A stretch of 64,000 bases of DNA. Source: Gilliamella sp. Occ3-1. GTDB lineage: Bacteria > Pseudomonadota > Gammaproteobacteria > Enterobacterales > Orbaceae. Shown piece after piece: positions 50,443 to 60,923 of this stretch; within the stretch, counting starts at the first letter, position 1, and the number at the start of each line of letters is the position of its first letter. The stretch is from positions 1-64,000 of the forward strand of contig NZ_LZHQ01000034.1 of assembly GCF_001690655.1 (NCBI RefSeq), given 5' to 3'. A model generated the notes under the pieces. It saw only the letters and a program-made list of their open reading frames with translations. It had not been told where the DNA came from and ran no database searches. A program made the translations under genes and the position numbers.

Positions 50443-53127
50443 CTATAAAACTGTAACTTGTAATTTAAATCCTTGATCCCCAGCGCATGCAGGTACAGAA
50501 ACTGATTGTGGAGTTAAATCCAAATAATCTGGAGCACCTTGGACAGCTGGAATACTAGTACCTGATGTTGCATAACTATAATTGTTCTTATTTTTACTTC
50601 TTATTGTATAATGAGCATCCATTCCCATAGATACATTAAACCACGGTCCGTTAGGTTTATTAGAGACATCATTAGGTAATGATGTCACTGCTGAACTAGG
50701 ACAAGCACTAGTATTTGAACCAACCAATGACCAAATCACAAATGAATTAGCAATTGGCTGACCACCTGCAGTAAATGCTTTAACATAATATTCATTACCC
50801 ACTCGCCATTCATTTGGACCTGCTGGTGAAAATTGAAGTATAGAATTATTACTTGTAGCTACTTTTACTCCAGAAGCAGTCCAAACTTCAATATAACTTG
50901 CTTTACCACCTGAAAAATCAATAGAAGCCTTGTTAAATGAAACTCCAAACTGATCAATGTTAATAGAAAAATCTACAATACCTTGAATATTTGAAGCAAC
51001 ATCTAATGCATAACTATCACCAATCACTTCTAAACCAGCTGCGGTTGAAGCATGAGATGAAACTTTTTGACCTTTTGTAATTTTTTCAAATGATTTTACA
51101 ATCACACAAGGTTCATGCCCAGGACATTGACTTATACTACCCGATGTACCATTGATTAAAGCAATTTTTTGGCCATTACTAGTTGCGGTCCATAATCCAG
51201 CAAATTCGTTAAATGTATCCGGTATACGACTCATTAGTTCATCATCTCTGAAACCATCTACATCTTGAAATGAGTTGATTGAACCATTATTCACCTTCGG
51301 TTTAACTAGGGTTGCTAGTACTGTCAAACTACTTAAACCATCTGCGGATTGAGTCGCCAAAGTCGTTTTATTACCAGAACTATCTACTGCCCATACTCCA
51401 ATTTTTCTCATTGTTGGATCTGGTAATACTTCGAAACTAACAGCATTAGATGTTGCAGATTTACCACGACTATCTGTAACCGATACCGATAAAGAATATT
51501 TACCATTTGACCAAACGGGTCGACGTTGACCATTCTGGTCGACATAACTAGGTGCAACAATTTTCCAGTTATTTGTATCAACTGATGGATTAAGCCAAGA
51601 AGAAGCAGTACATACCCCAGTTGTCACACATAAGAAACCATCACCTGCATCAATTTCAAGCATATCACCAGACCATGCTAAACTTGATATGTTTTTAGAA
51701 TTATGAACACTAATGCTTAATGGATAAGTTTGTCCCTCAATTAATTGAACTTGTTCAAGCCCCAAATCGACAGACATTTTCTTTTCTTTATATTCCAGAA
51801 CGATATAGTTATTGCGGTCAACTAGATCATAACGGCTACCCTTTAAAGAACGCGCAGATTGAACCATATCAGGATCCAACTGCTCTTTTAATGGAGTACC
51901 TATACGATAATTCATCGTCAATTCAGCATTAGTTGCTTTCTTACTATCTTGACCTCGTTTATGCTCAGCTTTAATGGTAAAAAGAGGAACTGGTGTATAA
52001 TCAAGACCCACAGTAATCGCTCTTGGATCTTTTTGAAGATTGTCTTTACCAAATAAAGCGACTTTATCACCATAGTATTGTTCATACATAAGCGATCCAC
52101 CCAAGTGCGGATATTGTGGTAAATAACCTTGGAATCGAAGATCAAACCCCCTTGCTGCACGTTCTAAATAATCATCAAAATCTTTAGAATCTTTCCAATC
52201 AGATAAAGGATGGTAATAGTTAGCGGCAAATTTCATATAATCAGTCCATGCTTCGGTACCAATACCTAAACGATTGTGTGCCCGCTGGAAATCATGATCA
52301 AGAAACACATTATAACCAATTAACCATTTTTTATCAGCAACATCCCAGCGCTGACCAATACCTAAATTACCTATTCGACGATTGTGTTCATATTCTTGAA
52401 ATGAAATTTGACTAAATATTAATGTATTTTCAGTGTCATACCATGGACTAAATAATTGCAGATTGACATTATTAAATGTCCCTTTATCACTCAAGTCAAA
52501 TTGCAATTGAGCAGTACCAAAGCGTCCTAAAAAATCCTGTACAGCATTGCGAACTGGATCAACAACTTGGTTTTTAACACCATTACGTACATAACTTTCT
52601 GCGTAATCTTTACCTTTATTTTTTAAATGTCCTGTTAAACCACCATTTTCTGGCGATGTTATTTGTTTCCAATCTTGACTAGCTAAAGTTTGTAACGTTG
52701 AAGCAACTTGAGTTGATAATGCTTCCTTATCCTTTTTCACATCATAATTATCATCTGATCCCAATTTAGGTAAATTGCCATACTTATCTTTTTTATCATC
52801 TTTTAATTTAATTGCAGGCAACAAAGGGGAGTTTTCGGGAAGAACTATACGCTCACCAACCTCAATAACATCTTTCTTATCAAATCGTCCCGAATTCATC
52901 GCCCTTAATTCTGAAATCGAAATACTACTTAAAAGAGCGATTTGATAAAGACTACGTTGTTGATTGTTAATCATCTCGCGAGCTTTAGTGCCATCTTTTA
53001 ATTTAATTATTTTATCACTATCTATAGAACTTTGTGATACCTCCACTTCAGCAGCAAAAACAGATTGCCATCCTAATGTAGCTATTACAAATGCAGAGAT
53101 AATTGTTAAATTAAGATTCTTTCTCAT
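50443..53127 (-). CDS. Inverse autotransporter adhesin (intimin/SinH-like)
   Basis: Surface adhesin of the intimin/invasin class (type Ve secretion), where an N-terminal barrel exports a C-terminal passenger. The 894 residues have a signal peptide (1-25), a LysM-like peptidoglycan segment (about 52-100, SLYQIALLSSISISELRAMN, VGERIVLPEN), a linker, the inverse autotransporter barrel (about 180-440, with FSPWYDTENTLIFSQIS, GQRWDVADKKWLIGYNVFLDHDF and LGIGTEAW), and a passenger with Ig-like repeats (from about 450) containing paired cysteines. SD AAGGA lies eight bases before ATG. The barrel is complete, so it should be functional. The ligand is unknown. Confidence 0.88.
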   Translation of the reverse strand: MRKNLNLTIISAFVIATLGWQSVFAAEVEVSQSSIDSDKIIKLKDGTKAREMINNQQRSLYQIALLSSISISELRAMNSGRFDKKDVIEVGERIVLPENSPLLPAIKLKDDKKDKYGNLPKLGSDDNYDVKKDKEALSTQVASTLQTLASQDWKQITSPENGGLTGHLKNKGKDYAESYVRNGVKNQVVDPVRNAVQDFLGRFGTAQLQFDLSDKGTFNNVNLQLFSPWYDTENTLIFSQISFQEYEHNRRIGNLGIGQRWDVADKKWLIGYNVFLDHDFQRAHNRLGIGTEAWTDYMKFAANYYHPLSDWKDSKDFDDYLERAARGFDLRFQGYLPQYPHLGGSLMYEQYYGDKVALFGKDNLQKDPRAITVGLDYTPVPLFTIKAEHKRGQDSKKATNAELTMNYRIGTPLKEQLDPDMVQSARSLKGSRYDLVDRNNYIVLEYKEKKMSVDLGLEQVQLIEGQTYPLSISVHNSKNISSLAWSGDMLEIDAGDGFLCVTTGVCTASSWLNPSVDTNNWKIVAPSYVDQNGQRRPVWSNGKYSLSVSVTDSRGKSATSNAVSFEVLPDPTMRKIGVWAVDSSGNKTTLATQSADGLSSLTVLATLVKPKVNNGSINSFQDVDGFRDDELMSRIPDTFNEFAGLWTATSNGQKIALINGTSGSISQCPGHEPCVIVKSFEKITKGQKVSSHASTAAGLEVIGDSYALDVASNIQGIVDFSINIDQFGVSFNKASIDFSGGKASYIEVWTASGVKVATSNNSILQFSPAGPNEWRVGNEYYVKAFTAGGQPIANSFVIWSLVGSNTSACPSSAVTSLPNDVSNKPNGPWFNVSMGMDAHYTIRSKNKNNYSYATSGTSIPAVQGAPDYLDLTPQSVSVPACAGDQGFKLQVTVL

Positions 53128-53497
53128 CTTAACATTCCTTATATTCCACTTTCAAAAATATATCACGTAAAATACATAGTTAATATAAATTGTTCTTTTT
53201 TAAAGATCAACGTGAGTGTTTATTGTTTTTTTAACTAGTATATTTTTTAGAACACTATTTATTTTTCGTGCTTTAAATTTCTTTACAAAACCTCTTAATC
53301 TTAAGAAGTTATGACAATTTTATTACAAAAAAGTCATTTATCAAAATAATTTATTGCTTTTTTTTGATATTTTTTTGTAAATTTAATATTTATATTTATT
53401 ATTCAATAGCTTTTATTTTAGTTAATTATGAAAATTTCGTAATAATTATAATTATTTTCTGATGAAACATAGTTATTTACTGAAAGAGATATGTTGT
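53128..53497. other. Upstream region of the adhesin gene
   Basis: A 370-base, very AT-rich gap between the adhesin start and the dead IS481 transposase. It holds a good promoter (53182-53210). The rest contains homopolymer A/T runs and no gene that I can see. Such A/T-rich leaders often bind H-NS-like silencers, but nothing here proves that. Confidence 0.5.
53182..53210 (-). promoter_or_regulatory. Putative promoter of the adhesin operon
   Basis: On the minus strand TTGATC (53210-53205) and TATATT (53187-53182) are spaced exactly 17 bases, about 55 bases before the ATG. Confidence 0.55.
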
Positions 53498-54190
53498 TTA
53501 AACATCATGGTTAAAATAATTCTCTAAAAACTCATAAGACATTTTCCTTCCAAAATTGCTTTATGTGTTTCACACCGTACGATAAAAGTGAATAAATCGC
53601 TTAGGCTTTTGTTGTCTAACTTTTGAATCATTAACTATTTGTTTACTATGCTACACTTCTATTAAAATACGCATCACTTTTTTCGGTTTTCTCTTTTGTT
53701 TATGGGCTTTTGAGTTTCATAACTTGTTGATTTATAAAATGGTATAAAGATATTAACCTAATGTATAGTTAGTCTAAACTACGACAAACTAAATTAAAAT
53801 TTATCTATGTAAATGCCCACATAAAGCTCGTACAAAAATTATCGGTACTGAGGATTAATATATTCTAGTTTGTTGTGTAATTAATTTTTAAGTAAAAGAA
53901 AAACGTTTGAGGTCAACATAAAGCTTTTCTCCCCGATCGTGTTTAGCTTGCTGTCTTTATTTATCTTAAAATGAATTTTTCAAATTTAACCAGACGTTTA
54001 TTACTATAACTGATAGTTTTAACGTTCTTTTTTAGTAGTTAACGGAACGGATAGCTTTAATCTGGCTTTTTTAGCACGTTATAAATAGTACAACGATTGA
54101 CCATAAAGAGTTTTGCTAAATCGGTAAGTTACCTTTTCTTTATGATATAAACGCCATATTTCTTGTTTTAATAGGTGTTAGTTTTATTTT
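53498..54190 (-). pseudogene. Decayed IS481-family transposase, near full length
   Basis: Read across stops and shifts, the minus strand gives an IS481 DDE transposase from end to end: N-terminal helix-turn-helix LLKQEIWRLYHKEKVTY (about 54150-54165) and ARLKLSVPLTT, the GEKLYVDLKRF block near 53910, then KVMRILIEV-HSKQI, VRQQKPKRFIHFYRTV and finally MSYEFLENYFNHDV before the stop at 53500. Several in-frame stops make it inactive. A shorter sister copy lies at 5228-5437 in the opposite orientation. Confidence 0.85.
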
Positions 54191-54263
54191 TAAGTATATT
54201 ATTCATTAGAGTAGTGTTCAAGTCAATGTAAAAAACGAGTAATACCTACATTTCATGAATTAT

Positions 54264-54282
54264 AAACAACCTACTGTTGTTT
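54264..54282 (-). terminator. Hairpin after purF
   Basis: AAACAAC (54264-54270) pairs with GTTGTTT (54276-54282), with a five-base loop, 26 bases after the purF stop. Weak, since the tail is only TATAATTC. Confidence 0.35.
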
Positions 54283-54307
54283 TATTATTTATGCTAATTA
54301 TGATCGT

Positions 54308-55831
54308 TTATTGTTCTTCATTATAAATCTCTAAGTTTTCTGACTCTTTAGATTTAGAAACTAGAGTTTTTTTAGTTTCCCTTCTTTTTTGTTCTAATAA
54401 TGATAAATAGCTATCATCAATTCCTTCGGTAACATATTTTCCATCAAAAACAGAACACTCTAAATGATGAATGTTTGAGTTTTGCTCTGTAATTGAATTA
54501 ATTAAATCAGATAAATCCTGGAATATAAGCTTATCTGCGCCGATATCTTTTGCTATTTCATCAACTGTTCGGTTATAAGCAATAAGTTCACTAGCAACAG
54601 CCATATCGATACCATAAACATTTGGATGTCTAATTTCTGGTGCAGCAGAAGCCAAGTAAACCTTTTTAGCTCCAACTGAACGTACCATTTCAAGAATTTC
54701 TTTTGAGGTTGTGCCTCGTACAATAGAATCATCAACTAATAGTACATTTTTACCTTCAAATTCAATACGGTTAGCATTAAGTTTTCGTCTTACTGATATT
54801 TTTCGTGCGCTCTGCCCTGGCATAATAAAGGTACGTCCAATATAGCGATTTTTAACAAATCCTTGTCGGTAAGGTTTATTTAAAATACGTGCAATTTCAA
54901 GGGCAGCATCACAAGAAGTTTCAGGAATTGGGATGACAACATCAATATTAACGTCCTTCCACTCTCTTGCTATTTTTGCTCCCAACTTTTTCCCCATTTG
55001 AATACGTGATTGATAAACTGATACACCATTCATTAAAGAATCAGGTCTTGCAAAATAAACATATTCAAAAATACACGGATAATATTTAGGGTTATTCGAA
55101 CATTGCTTAGAATATAATTGTCCATCCTGAGTAATATAGATCGCTTCGCCGGGTTTAACATCTCGCATAAACTCAAAATCAAGAATATCTAAAGCCACAC
55201 TTTCAGATGCGACCATATATTCAATTTTTTGATCCTCAAGCTCTCGTTTACCAATAACTAATGGGCGAATTCCATAAGGATCACGAAAGGCAACAAGACC
55301 ATGACCTATAATCATTGCAACACAAGCATATGCCCCTTTAATTATGTTATGAACATTATGTATTGCTATAAAAATATTATCGGCAGTTAATGGATAGGTG
55401 TGAAACTTGTCAAGTTCATTGGCAAAAATATTGAGTAACACTTCTGAATCGGAATTTGTATTAATATGACGTCTTGCAAGTTCAAATACTTTCTTACGCA
55501 ACTCATCAGTATTAGTTAAATTTCCATTATGAGCAAGAGCAATACCATAAGGTGAATTGACATAAAAAGGTTGTGCTTCGGACGGGCTAGAACTACCTGC
55601 GGTGGGATAACGGATATGTCCTATGCCCAAATTACCTTGCAATCGCTGCATATGATGTTCTTGAAACACATCTTTAACCAATCCATTTGCTTTGCGTAAA
55701 CGAAATCGATTTTGATTATCTATAGTTACAATACCTGCTGCATCCTGCCCTCGATGTTGCAAAACAGTCAATGCATCATAAATAGATTGATTAACAGTAC
55801 TACATCCTACAATTCCAATAACACCACACAT
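54308..55831 (-). CDS. purF: Amidophosphoribosyltransferase
   Basis: First committed step of purine synthesis: transfers glutamine amide nitrogen to PRPP. The mature nucleophile Cys2 is at the start (MCGVIGIVG), with [20 protein letters not shown] in the glutaminase domain and the PRPP site [17 protein letters not shown] in the C-terminal part. 507 residues, as in E. coli (505). Last gene of the accD-folC-dedD-cvpA-purF series. No clear PurR box was seen before cvpA. Confidence 0.97.
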   Translation of the reverse strand: MCGVIGIVGCSTVNQSIYDALTVLQHRGQDAAGIVTIDNQNRFRLRKANGLVKDVFQEHHMQRLQGNLGIGHIRYPTAGSSSPSEAQPFYVNSPYGIALAHNGNLTNTDELRKKVFELARRHINTNSDSEVLLNIFANELDKFHTYPLTADNIFIAIHNVHNIIKGAYACVAMIIGHGLVAFRDPYGIRPLVIGKRELEDQKIEYMVASESVALDILDFEFMRDVKPGEAIYITQDGQLYSKQCSNNPKYYPCIFEYVYFARPDSLMNGVSVYQSRIQMGKKLGAKIAREWKDVNIDVVIPIPETSCDAALEIARILNKPYRQGFVKNRYIGRTFIMPGQSARKISVRRKLNANRIEFEGKNVLLVDDSIVRGTTSKEILEMVRSVGAKKVYLASAAPEIRHPNVYGIDMAVASELIAYNRTVDEIAKDIGADKLIFQDLSDLINSITEQNSNIHHLECSVFDGKYVTEGIDDSYLSLLEQKRRETKKTLVSKSKESENLEIYNEEQ

Positions 55832-55851
55832 ACATGGTTACCTCAAATTTA

Positions 55852-56337
55852 TTATACTAAAAACGAAGAAGACTGTTGTATAAAATCAAAAAACCAACGA
55901 ATAATAAAATGAAAATGAGGAATTAGCTGCGATTGAGTCCAGTAATGGGATTGGGATAGCGGCGTTAAAGTATCAATAAAAAAGAGCACAGCAGCAACTA
56001 CTAAAATTCCTCGTAACGTGCCAAAGCAGATACCTAATACACGATCAGTACCAGATAACCCTGTTTTTTGTACTAATTGTCCAATAACATAAGACACAAT
56101 CGAACAAACTAATAAGGTAGCAATAAATAGGATAACAATTGCTACAGCAATACGTATAACATCGCTATCAAAATAAGTTAAATAATCGGTAACGTAGGTA
56201 TAAAATCGGCTAGAAATAAAAAAAGCTAATATCCAGCTAATTAATGATAATGCTTCTCGTACAAAACCCCGTACAATACTAATTAATGCAGAAAAAGCAA
56301 TTATACCGATAATTGTAAAATCAACCCAGTTCATCAT
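55852..56337 (-). CDS. cvpA: Colicin V production protein CvpA
   Basis: Inner-membrane protein with four predicted helices. The name comes from a colicin V phenotype in E. coli; later work links it to envelope integrity. It shows VDFTIIGIIAFSALISIVRGFVREALSL, GLSGTDRVLGICFGTLRG and the end QLIPHFHFIIRWFFDF. I use ATG 56337 (MMNWVDF, with GAGAG upstream) rather than the in-frame TTG at 56349. 161 residues, near E. coli's 162. Confidence 0.94.
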   Translation of the reverse strand: MMNWVDFTIIGIIAFSALISIVRGFVREALSLISWILAFFISSRFYTYVTDYLTYFDSDVIRIAVAIVILFIATLLVCSIVSYVIGQLVQKTGLSGTDRVLGICFGTLRGILVVAAVLFFIDTLTPLSQSHYWTQSQLIPHFHFIIRWFFDFIQQSSSFLV

Positions 56338-56411
56338 AATAACTCTCAATTCTATATTAACAATATTTAATATTAATTATTGGTTACAACATAAAACAAG
56401 CAAAACAACGA

Positions 56412-56996
56412 TTAATTAGCAACAATAATACCTTTCAATTTTGTTAGATTATTCAGGTTTATAATGACTTGTTCTGCTTGTTCTTTTTTAGCATAAGGCC
56501 CAACCTGTAATTTAATTAATTGATTAGGTTCAGGTCTTTGAGGTATCGTTCTAACGCTATAATTATTTAACCTTAACAATGCAACTAACTCTTCTATTTT
56601 TTGTTTATTTTTTAAAGCGGTAAGCTGGATAAGATAAGGTTTAGATTCTTGCTGTAACATTGAAGGTGTAATTATTGTTGTCAAATCATCGGGATCATCA
56701 ACAATATCAGTTGCAACTAACGAGCTTAAATCTTGATCTGAATCAGGTAGATAAGGAGTCTCTGATAGATTATTGGTAAAATTTTCATTAATATCATTAG
56801 ATGATGCTACGTTCTGATTTTGTTGCGTAACCACTTCTGGTTGCAAAATTGGCGTTGTTGAAGTTCGTAAATTAGATTTATCCGTTAAAATCCATGGTGC
56901 AAATACTGCAATAATAAGTAACAATGCAGCAAAACCTACAAGGCGATTTCTTACTTTATTTTGATTTTTATAATTAATTTGTTGATTGTTCGTCAT
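56412..56996 (-). CDS. dedD: Cell division protein DedD (SPOR domain)
   Basis: Septal-ring protein: one membrane helix (about 22-42, RLVGFAALLLIIAVFAPWIL), a long polar periplasmic linker, and a C-terminal SPOR domain (about 118-194, PYLIQLTALKNKQKIEELVALL) that binds denuded glycan strands. I choose ATG 56996 (MTNNQQINY). The in-frame GTG at 57008, right after the folC stop, is the alternative. 194 residues; E. coli DedD has 220. Confidence 0.9.
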   Translation of the reverse strand: MTNNQQINYKNQNKVRNRLVGFAALLLIIAVFAPWILTDKSNLRTSTTPILQPEVVTQQNQNVASSNDINENFTNNLSETPYLPDSDQDLSSLVATDIVDDPDDLTTIITPSMLQQESKPYLIQLTALKNKQKIEELVALLRLNNYSVRTIPQRPEPNQLIKLQVGPYAKKEQAEQVIINLNNLTKLKGIIVAN

Positions 56997-57008
56997 GATT
57001 AATTTCAC

Positions 57009-58280
57009 TTAAAGCTCAGTTTCAGCTAAAACATCCGATACGGTATGAAATGAACCACATACCACGATAATATCATCCTCTTTAGCATCCCGCATTGCCT
57101 TTTGATAGGCCTTAGATACCGTATCAAATGTTGATATATTGAGCTCACCTTCATTTAGTAAGTGTTGTTTTAACACTTCAGCGCTACAACCTCGTTCACC
57201 ATAAAGTGAAGCACAATACCATTTATCACCTTTTAAGTTGGATAAGGTACTTTTAATATCTTTATCCTTAAGCATGCCAACAACAAATATAACTTTACCC
57301 ACATGCAAATATTCTTCTTTTAGTTTTTCTAATTGTTGTGTTAAATAAACTGCAGCATGTGGATTATGTGCTACATCAAGGATAACCAGTGGTGATGTTT
57401 GAATAATTTGAAAACGCCCAATTAAATTGGATTTTGCCAGTCCTTTAGTTATTTCATCTTGTGTTATTTTAAGTAGTGAATAACTTATAGCTGCAATTGC
57501 AGTTGCTGCATTAGCTAAAGGAACATTGGCAATAGGTAAATTTTCATACTTTTTAAATTTTGACTCAAAACCCCATGAATCTTTGTTAAGTTGTTGATAA
57601 TACCAATCACTATTCACCCTATAGACAGAGCAATTCACAGCTTTTGCCACAGTCAAGATAGATTCTGGCACATCTGGCTCACCAACAATAGCTATACTTT
57701 TAGGTTTAAAAATGCCTGCTTTTTCACGCCCGATATTTTCACGGGTATCACCTAAATAATCAACATGATCAATACCAATAGTTGTAATGATTGCTACGTC
57801 AGCATCAACAATGTTGGTTGCATCAAGCCTTCCACCAAGACCTACTTCTAATATAACAACATCTAATTTTGCTTGTTTGAATTGATAAAGTGCAGCAAGT
57901 GTTGCATATTCAAAATAAGTAAGCGATATCTCACCTCTGGCTTGTTCAATTTCGACAAAAGCTTTTACAGTTTCTTTCTCGCTTGATTCTTGATTATCAA
58001 TACGTACCCGTTCCGTAAAACGTAATAAATGAGGAGAACTATAAACACCAACTTTTAAATTCGCTTCAAGCAATATCATTTCAAGCGTTCGACAAGTAGT
58101 TCCTTTGCCATTGGTACCAGCAACGGTAAAAACATAAGGCGCTGGTTGTAATAAATTAAGACGCTGGGCTACAGTTTTTACTCGTTCTAAACCTAAGTCG
58201 ATGGTTATAGGATGTAGTTGCTCTAAATAACAAAGCCATGTCTTTAGATCTGACATGGCATTCGGTTGATTGTTTAGCAT
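57009..58280 (-). CDS. folC: Dihydrofolate/folylpolyglutamate synthase FolC
   Basis: Adds glycine-linked glutamate to dihydropteroate and then further glutamates to folates. ATP loop VAGTNGKGTTCRTLE (about 53-67), VYSSPHLLRFTERVRI, EVGLGGRLDATNIVDADVAI, DHVDYLG and the C-terminal ligase part with ILDVAHNPHAA. I use ATG 58280 (MLNNQPNAM); an in-frame TTG at 58286 starts directly at the accD stop. 423 residues (E. coli 422). Confidence 0.96.
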   Translation of the reverse strand: MLNNQPNAMSDLKTWLCYLEQLHPITIDLGLERVKTVAQRLNLLQPAPYVFTVAGTNGKGTTCRTLEMILLEANLKVGVYSSPHLLRFTERVRIDNQESSEKETVKAFVEIEQARGEISLTYFEYATLAALYQFKQAKLDVVILEVGLGGRLDATNIVDADVAIITTIGIDHVDYLGDTRENIGREKAGIFKPKSIAIVGEPDVPESILTVAKAVNCSVYRVNSDWYYQQLNKDSWGFESKFKKYENLPIANVPLANAATAIAAISYSLLKITQDEITKGLAKSNLIGRFQIIQTSPLVILDVAHNPHAAVYLTQQLEKLKEEYLHVGKVIFVVGMLKDKDIKSTLSNLKGDKWYCASLYGERGCSAEVLKQHLLNEGELNISTFDTVSKAYQKAMRDAKEDDIIVVCGSFHTVSDVLAETEL

Positions 58281-58286
58281 ACTCAA

Positions 58287-59177
58287 TTAAACTGTCTCGT
58301 TAAGGGTTGCTTCATTAAACGGATCAGGTAGTTTCATTAATTTTGTTACTAAACTGGCAATTTTAGAACGCATATCTTTGCGATGAATGATCATATCAAT
58401 TGCACCTTTTTCAAGTAAAAATTCACTACGTTGAAACCCTTCTGGCAATGTTTCGCGAACAGTTTGTTGAATCACTCGAGGACCTGCAAAACCAATTAAT
58501 GCTTTAGGTTCAGCAATATTAATATCTCCCAACATTGCTAGGCTTGCCGATACACCTCCCATGGTTGGGTCGGTCATTACTGAAATATAGGGTAAACCTT
58601 CATCTTGCATTTTAGCAAGAATAGCACTGGTTTTTGCCATTTGCATTAATGAAAATAGCGCTTCTTGCATTCGTGCGCCACCACTTGTTGAAAAGCAAAT
58701 TAAAGGACATTTATCCTCAATGGCTTGCTCTGCGGCGCGAGTGAATAATGCACCAACAACAGAAGACATTGAACCGCCAATGAAGGCAAATTCAAAACAA
58801 GCAACAACCACAGGTACACCTAGTAATGTACCCTTCATAACAACCATTGCTTCTTTTTCGTGAGTTTCTTTTTGAGCTGCTGTTAAACGATCTTTATATT
58901 TTTTCGTATCTTTAAATTTTAAGATATCTTTAGGCATAAGATCTGCACCAATTTCGACATCCGAACCCTCATCTAAAAAACGGTATAAACGTACACGGGC
59001 AGGGATATGCATATGGTGATCACATTTTGGACAAACTTCTAAATTAAGATCTAGTTCAGCTTGATAAATGACTTCATCACAGTTAGTACATTTTGTCCAA
59101 ACGCCACCAGGAATATTCGCCTTTTTATGATCTGACGATATATTATTTTTACTAAGAATTTTTTCAATCCAGCTCAT
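58287..59177 (-). CDS. accD: Acetyl-CoA carboxylase carboxyltransferase subunit beta
   Basis: Beta half of the carboxyltransferase that makes malonyl-CoA. It has the N-terminal zinc ribbon ([13 protein letters not shown] with CPKCDHHM) and the crotonase-like core [42 protein letters not shown] and [20 protein letters not shown] 59177 (MSWIEKIL) matches the E. coli start (MSWIERIK); the open frame extends to 59228 but that part has no match. 296 residues. The C-terminal tail is shorter than in E. coli. Confidence 0.96.
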   Translation of the reverse strand: MSWIEKILSKNNISSDHKKANIPGGVWTKCTNCDEVIYQAELDLNLEVCPKCDHHMHIPARVRLYRFLDEGSDVEIGADLMPKDILKFKDTKKYKDRLTAAQKETHEKEAMVVMKGTLLGVPVVVACFEFAFIGGSMSSVVGALFTRAAEQAIEDKCPLICFSTSGGARMQEALFSLMQMAKTSAILAKMQDEGLPYISVMTDPTMGGVSASLAMLGDINIAEPKALIGFAGPRVIQQTVRETLPEGFQRSEFLLEKGAIDMIIHRKDMRSKIASLVTKLMKLPDPFNEATLNETV

Positions 59178-59485
59178 TATGATTCTCTCATTCTGGCACT
59201 TTTTACAAATTTGGCGACCATTGTACAATACTTTGCACTAATTCTTAATAGCTGTTTTTATTTTTATGTTATTGCACAAATAAATATATATAATATAACA
59301 ATATTTTAATAAATATTTATAAATAAAATCTGCTTAAAATCAAATTTAAAATAGCTAACACTCAGCAGATAGCTAATATACAGAAATATCATTTTGTTTA
59401 AAAATATATTAATATGATCTTAAAAAATTATTGGTATATAATTGGTATAAGTTTATTTTCCATTTTTTGAAATAAGGGGTTTTAG
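59178..59485. other. Divergent intergenic region accD / tmaR
   Basis: A 308-base gap of nearly pure A/T (runs of ATAATATATT type). It contains a likely -10 for tmaR (TATAAT, 59437-59442). truA and dedA, the usual upstream neighbours of accD in E. coli, are absent. No gene was found. Confidence 0.5.
59437..59442 (+). promoter_or_regulatory. Putative -10 of tmaR
   Basis: A perfect TATAAT lies 44 bases before the ATG; the -35 at 16-17 bases is poor (TGATCT). AAGGGG precedes the ATG as ribosome-binding site. Confidence 0.35.
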
Positions 59486-59806
59486 ATGGACAAGGAAAAA
59501 TCAACCGCACCATCGTTTCAAGATGTATTAGAATACATTCGCTTATCACGCCGTTTAAATAAGTTAAAACGTGAAATATCAGATAACGAAAAGAAAATTC
59601 GTGACAACCAAAAAAGAGTACTGTTGCTTGAAAACTTAAGCGAGTATATTAAACCAGATATGACTTATGAAGAGCTTCAAGCGATTATTGCTAATATGAA
59701 AAGCGATTACGATGATCGTGTTGATGATTATATTATTAAAAATGCTGAAATTTCAAAAGAACGTAGAGAAATCAGTAAAAAGATGCGTAGTTATCGCTCT
59801 AGTTAA
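59486..59806 (+). CDS. tmaR: Polar PTS regulator TmaR (YeeX)
   Basis: Small coiled-coil protein that in E. coli gathers at the cell pole and controls enzyme I of the phosphotransferase system. The 106 residues match Yee[70 protein letters not shown]. It is a single-gene unit flanked by its own promoter and terminator. Confidence 0.93.
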   Translation: MDKEKSTAPSFQDVLEYIRLSRRLNKLKREISDNEKKIRDNQKRVLLLENLSEYIKPDMTYEELQAIIANMKSDYDDRVDDYIIKNAEISKERREISKKMRSYRSS

Positions 59807-59816
59807 ATCTTATTAT

Positions 59817-59845
59817 ATAGCGTCCATTTTTATTGTGGACGCTAT
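59817..59845 (+). terminator. Terminator of tmaR
   Basis: ATAGCGTCCA (59817-59826) and TGGACGCTAT (59836-59845) form a 10-bp stem followed by TTTTTATAG. Strong; it also lies between convergent tmaR and yciH. Confidence 0.8.
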
Positions 59846-59859
59846 TTTTATAGATTAAA

Positions 59860-60180
59860 TCAGCCCCCAGCTAATTTTACTTTAAATCCTTTATCTTCTA
59901 GCAACGACTTTAATAAATCCCTTTTATCACCTTGTATTTCAATGATGCCATCTTTAACTGCTCCCCCACAACCACAACGTTTCTTCAATTCTGCTGCTAA
60001 CTGTAATAATTGAGTATGATCGATATCAAATCCAGTAATAACACAAACACCTTTACCTTTACGACCTGACGTTTGTCGTTGAATTCGAATAATACCATCC
60101 CCCTTAGGCCGTGAGATAAGTGTTTGAGTTGGTTTAATTCGACCTTTATCAGTCGAATAAACAAGTGGATTATCAGACAT
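59860..60180 (-). CDS. yciH: SUI1-family translation factor YciH
   Basis: Bacterial homologue of eukaryotic eIF1, thought to monitor initiation fidelity under stress. The 106 residues include RQTSGRKGKGVCVITGFD, KKRCGCGGAVKDGIIEIQGD and LLKSLLEDKGFKVKLAGG. It follows pyrF after 10 bases, as in E. coli. Confidence 0.95.
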   Translation of the reverse strand: MSDNPLVYSTDKGRIKPTQTLISRPKGDGIIRIQRQTSGRKGKGVCVITGFDIDHTQLLQLAAELKKRCGCGGAVKDGIIEIQGDKRDLLKSLLEDKGFKVKLAGG

Positions 60181-60190
60181 AATAATATTA

Positions 60191-60895
60191 TTAACTCTTG
60201 CTTGGATTAAGTGTTGTTAAAATTGTTTGTAAAGCTTTAGCGGGATCTTCTGCTTGGGTAATTGGGCGTCCAATAACTAAATAATCAGAACCCGCCGCTA
60301 GAGCTCGCTGAGGCGTCATAATACGACGTTGGTCATCTGGATTAGTATCTGCTGGTCTAATACCTGGTGTCACCAATTTAAAATCGCTGCCCAAACGTGT
60401 TTTGAAACTTTGTACTTCTTTAGCCGAACAGACTACACCATCAAGCCCACAGTTTTTAGCAAGTATTGCTAATCTAGTCGCTTGCTCTAAAGGTGATACG
60501 TTGATACCAATTTCTTGGAGATCAGTTGACTCCATACTAGTTAATACTGTTACCGCAATCAAAATTGGCGCATCTTTACCATATGAATAAAGTGCATCCT
60601 TAGCAGCTGTCATCATACGCGAACCACCACTAGCATGAACATTAGTCATCCAAACACCAAGATCGGCAGTGGCGGCAATTGCTTTTGCGACAGTATTTGG
60701 AATATCATGAAATTTAAGATCTAAAAAAACATCAAAACCTTTTTGCATAATCTGCTTGATAAAATCAGGTCCAGCATGCGTAAAAAGCTCTTTACCTATT
60801 TTAAGGCGACAATCTTTGGGATCAACTCGATCAATAAAATTCCATGCTGATTTAACATCGGCAAAATCAACTGCAACAATAATTGGTGATACCAT
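60191..60895 (-). CDS. pyrF: Orotidine 5'-phosphate decarboxylase
   Basis: Last step of UMP synthesis. The 234 residues hold the TIM-barrel signature [18 protein letters not shown] (catalytic Asp-Lys-x-Asp cluster), [24 protein letters not shown] and [15 protein letters not shown]. In an operon with yciH. lapA and lapB, which normally precede it, are missing. Confidence 0.96.
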   Translation of the reverse strand: MVSPIIVAVDFADVKSAWNFIDRVDPKDCRLKIGKELFTHAGPDFIKQIMQKGFDVFLDLKFHDIPNTVAKAIAATADLGVWMTNVHASGGSRMMTAAKDALYSYGKDAPILIAVTVLTSMESTDLQEIGINVSPLEQATRLAILAKNCGLDGVVCSAKEVQSFKTRLGSDFKLVTPGIRPADTNPDDQRRIMTPQRALAAGSDYLVIGRPITQAEDPAKALQTILTTLNPSKS

Positions 60896-60923
60896 AATTT
60901 ACTTATTCCTTTTAATCAAAATT

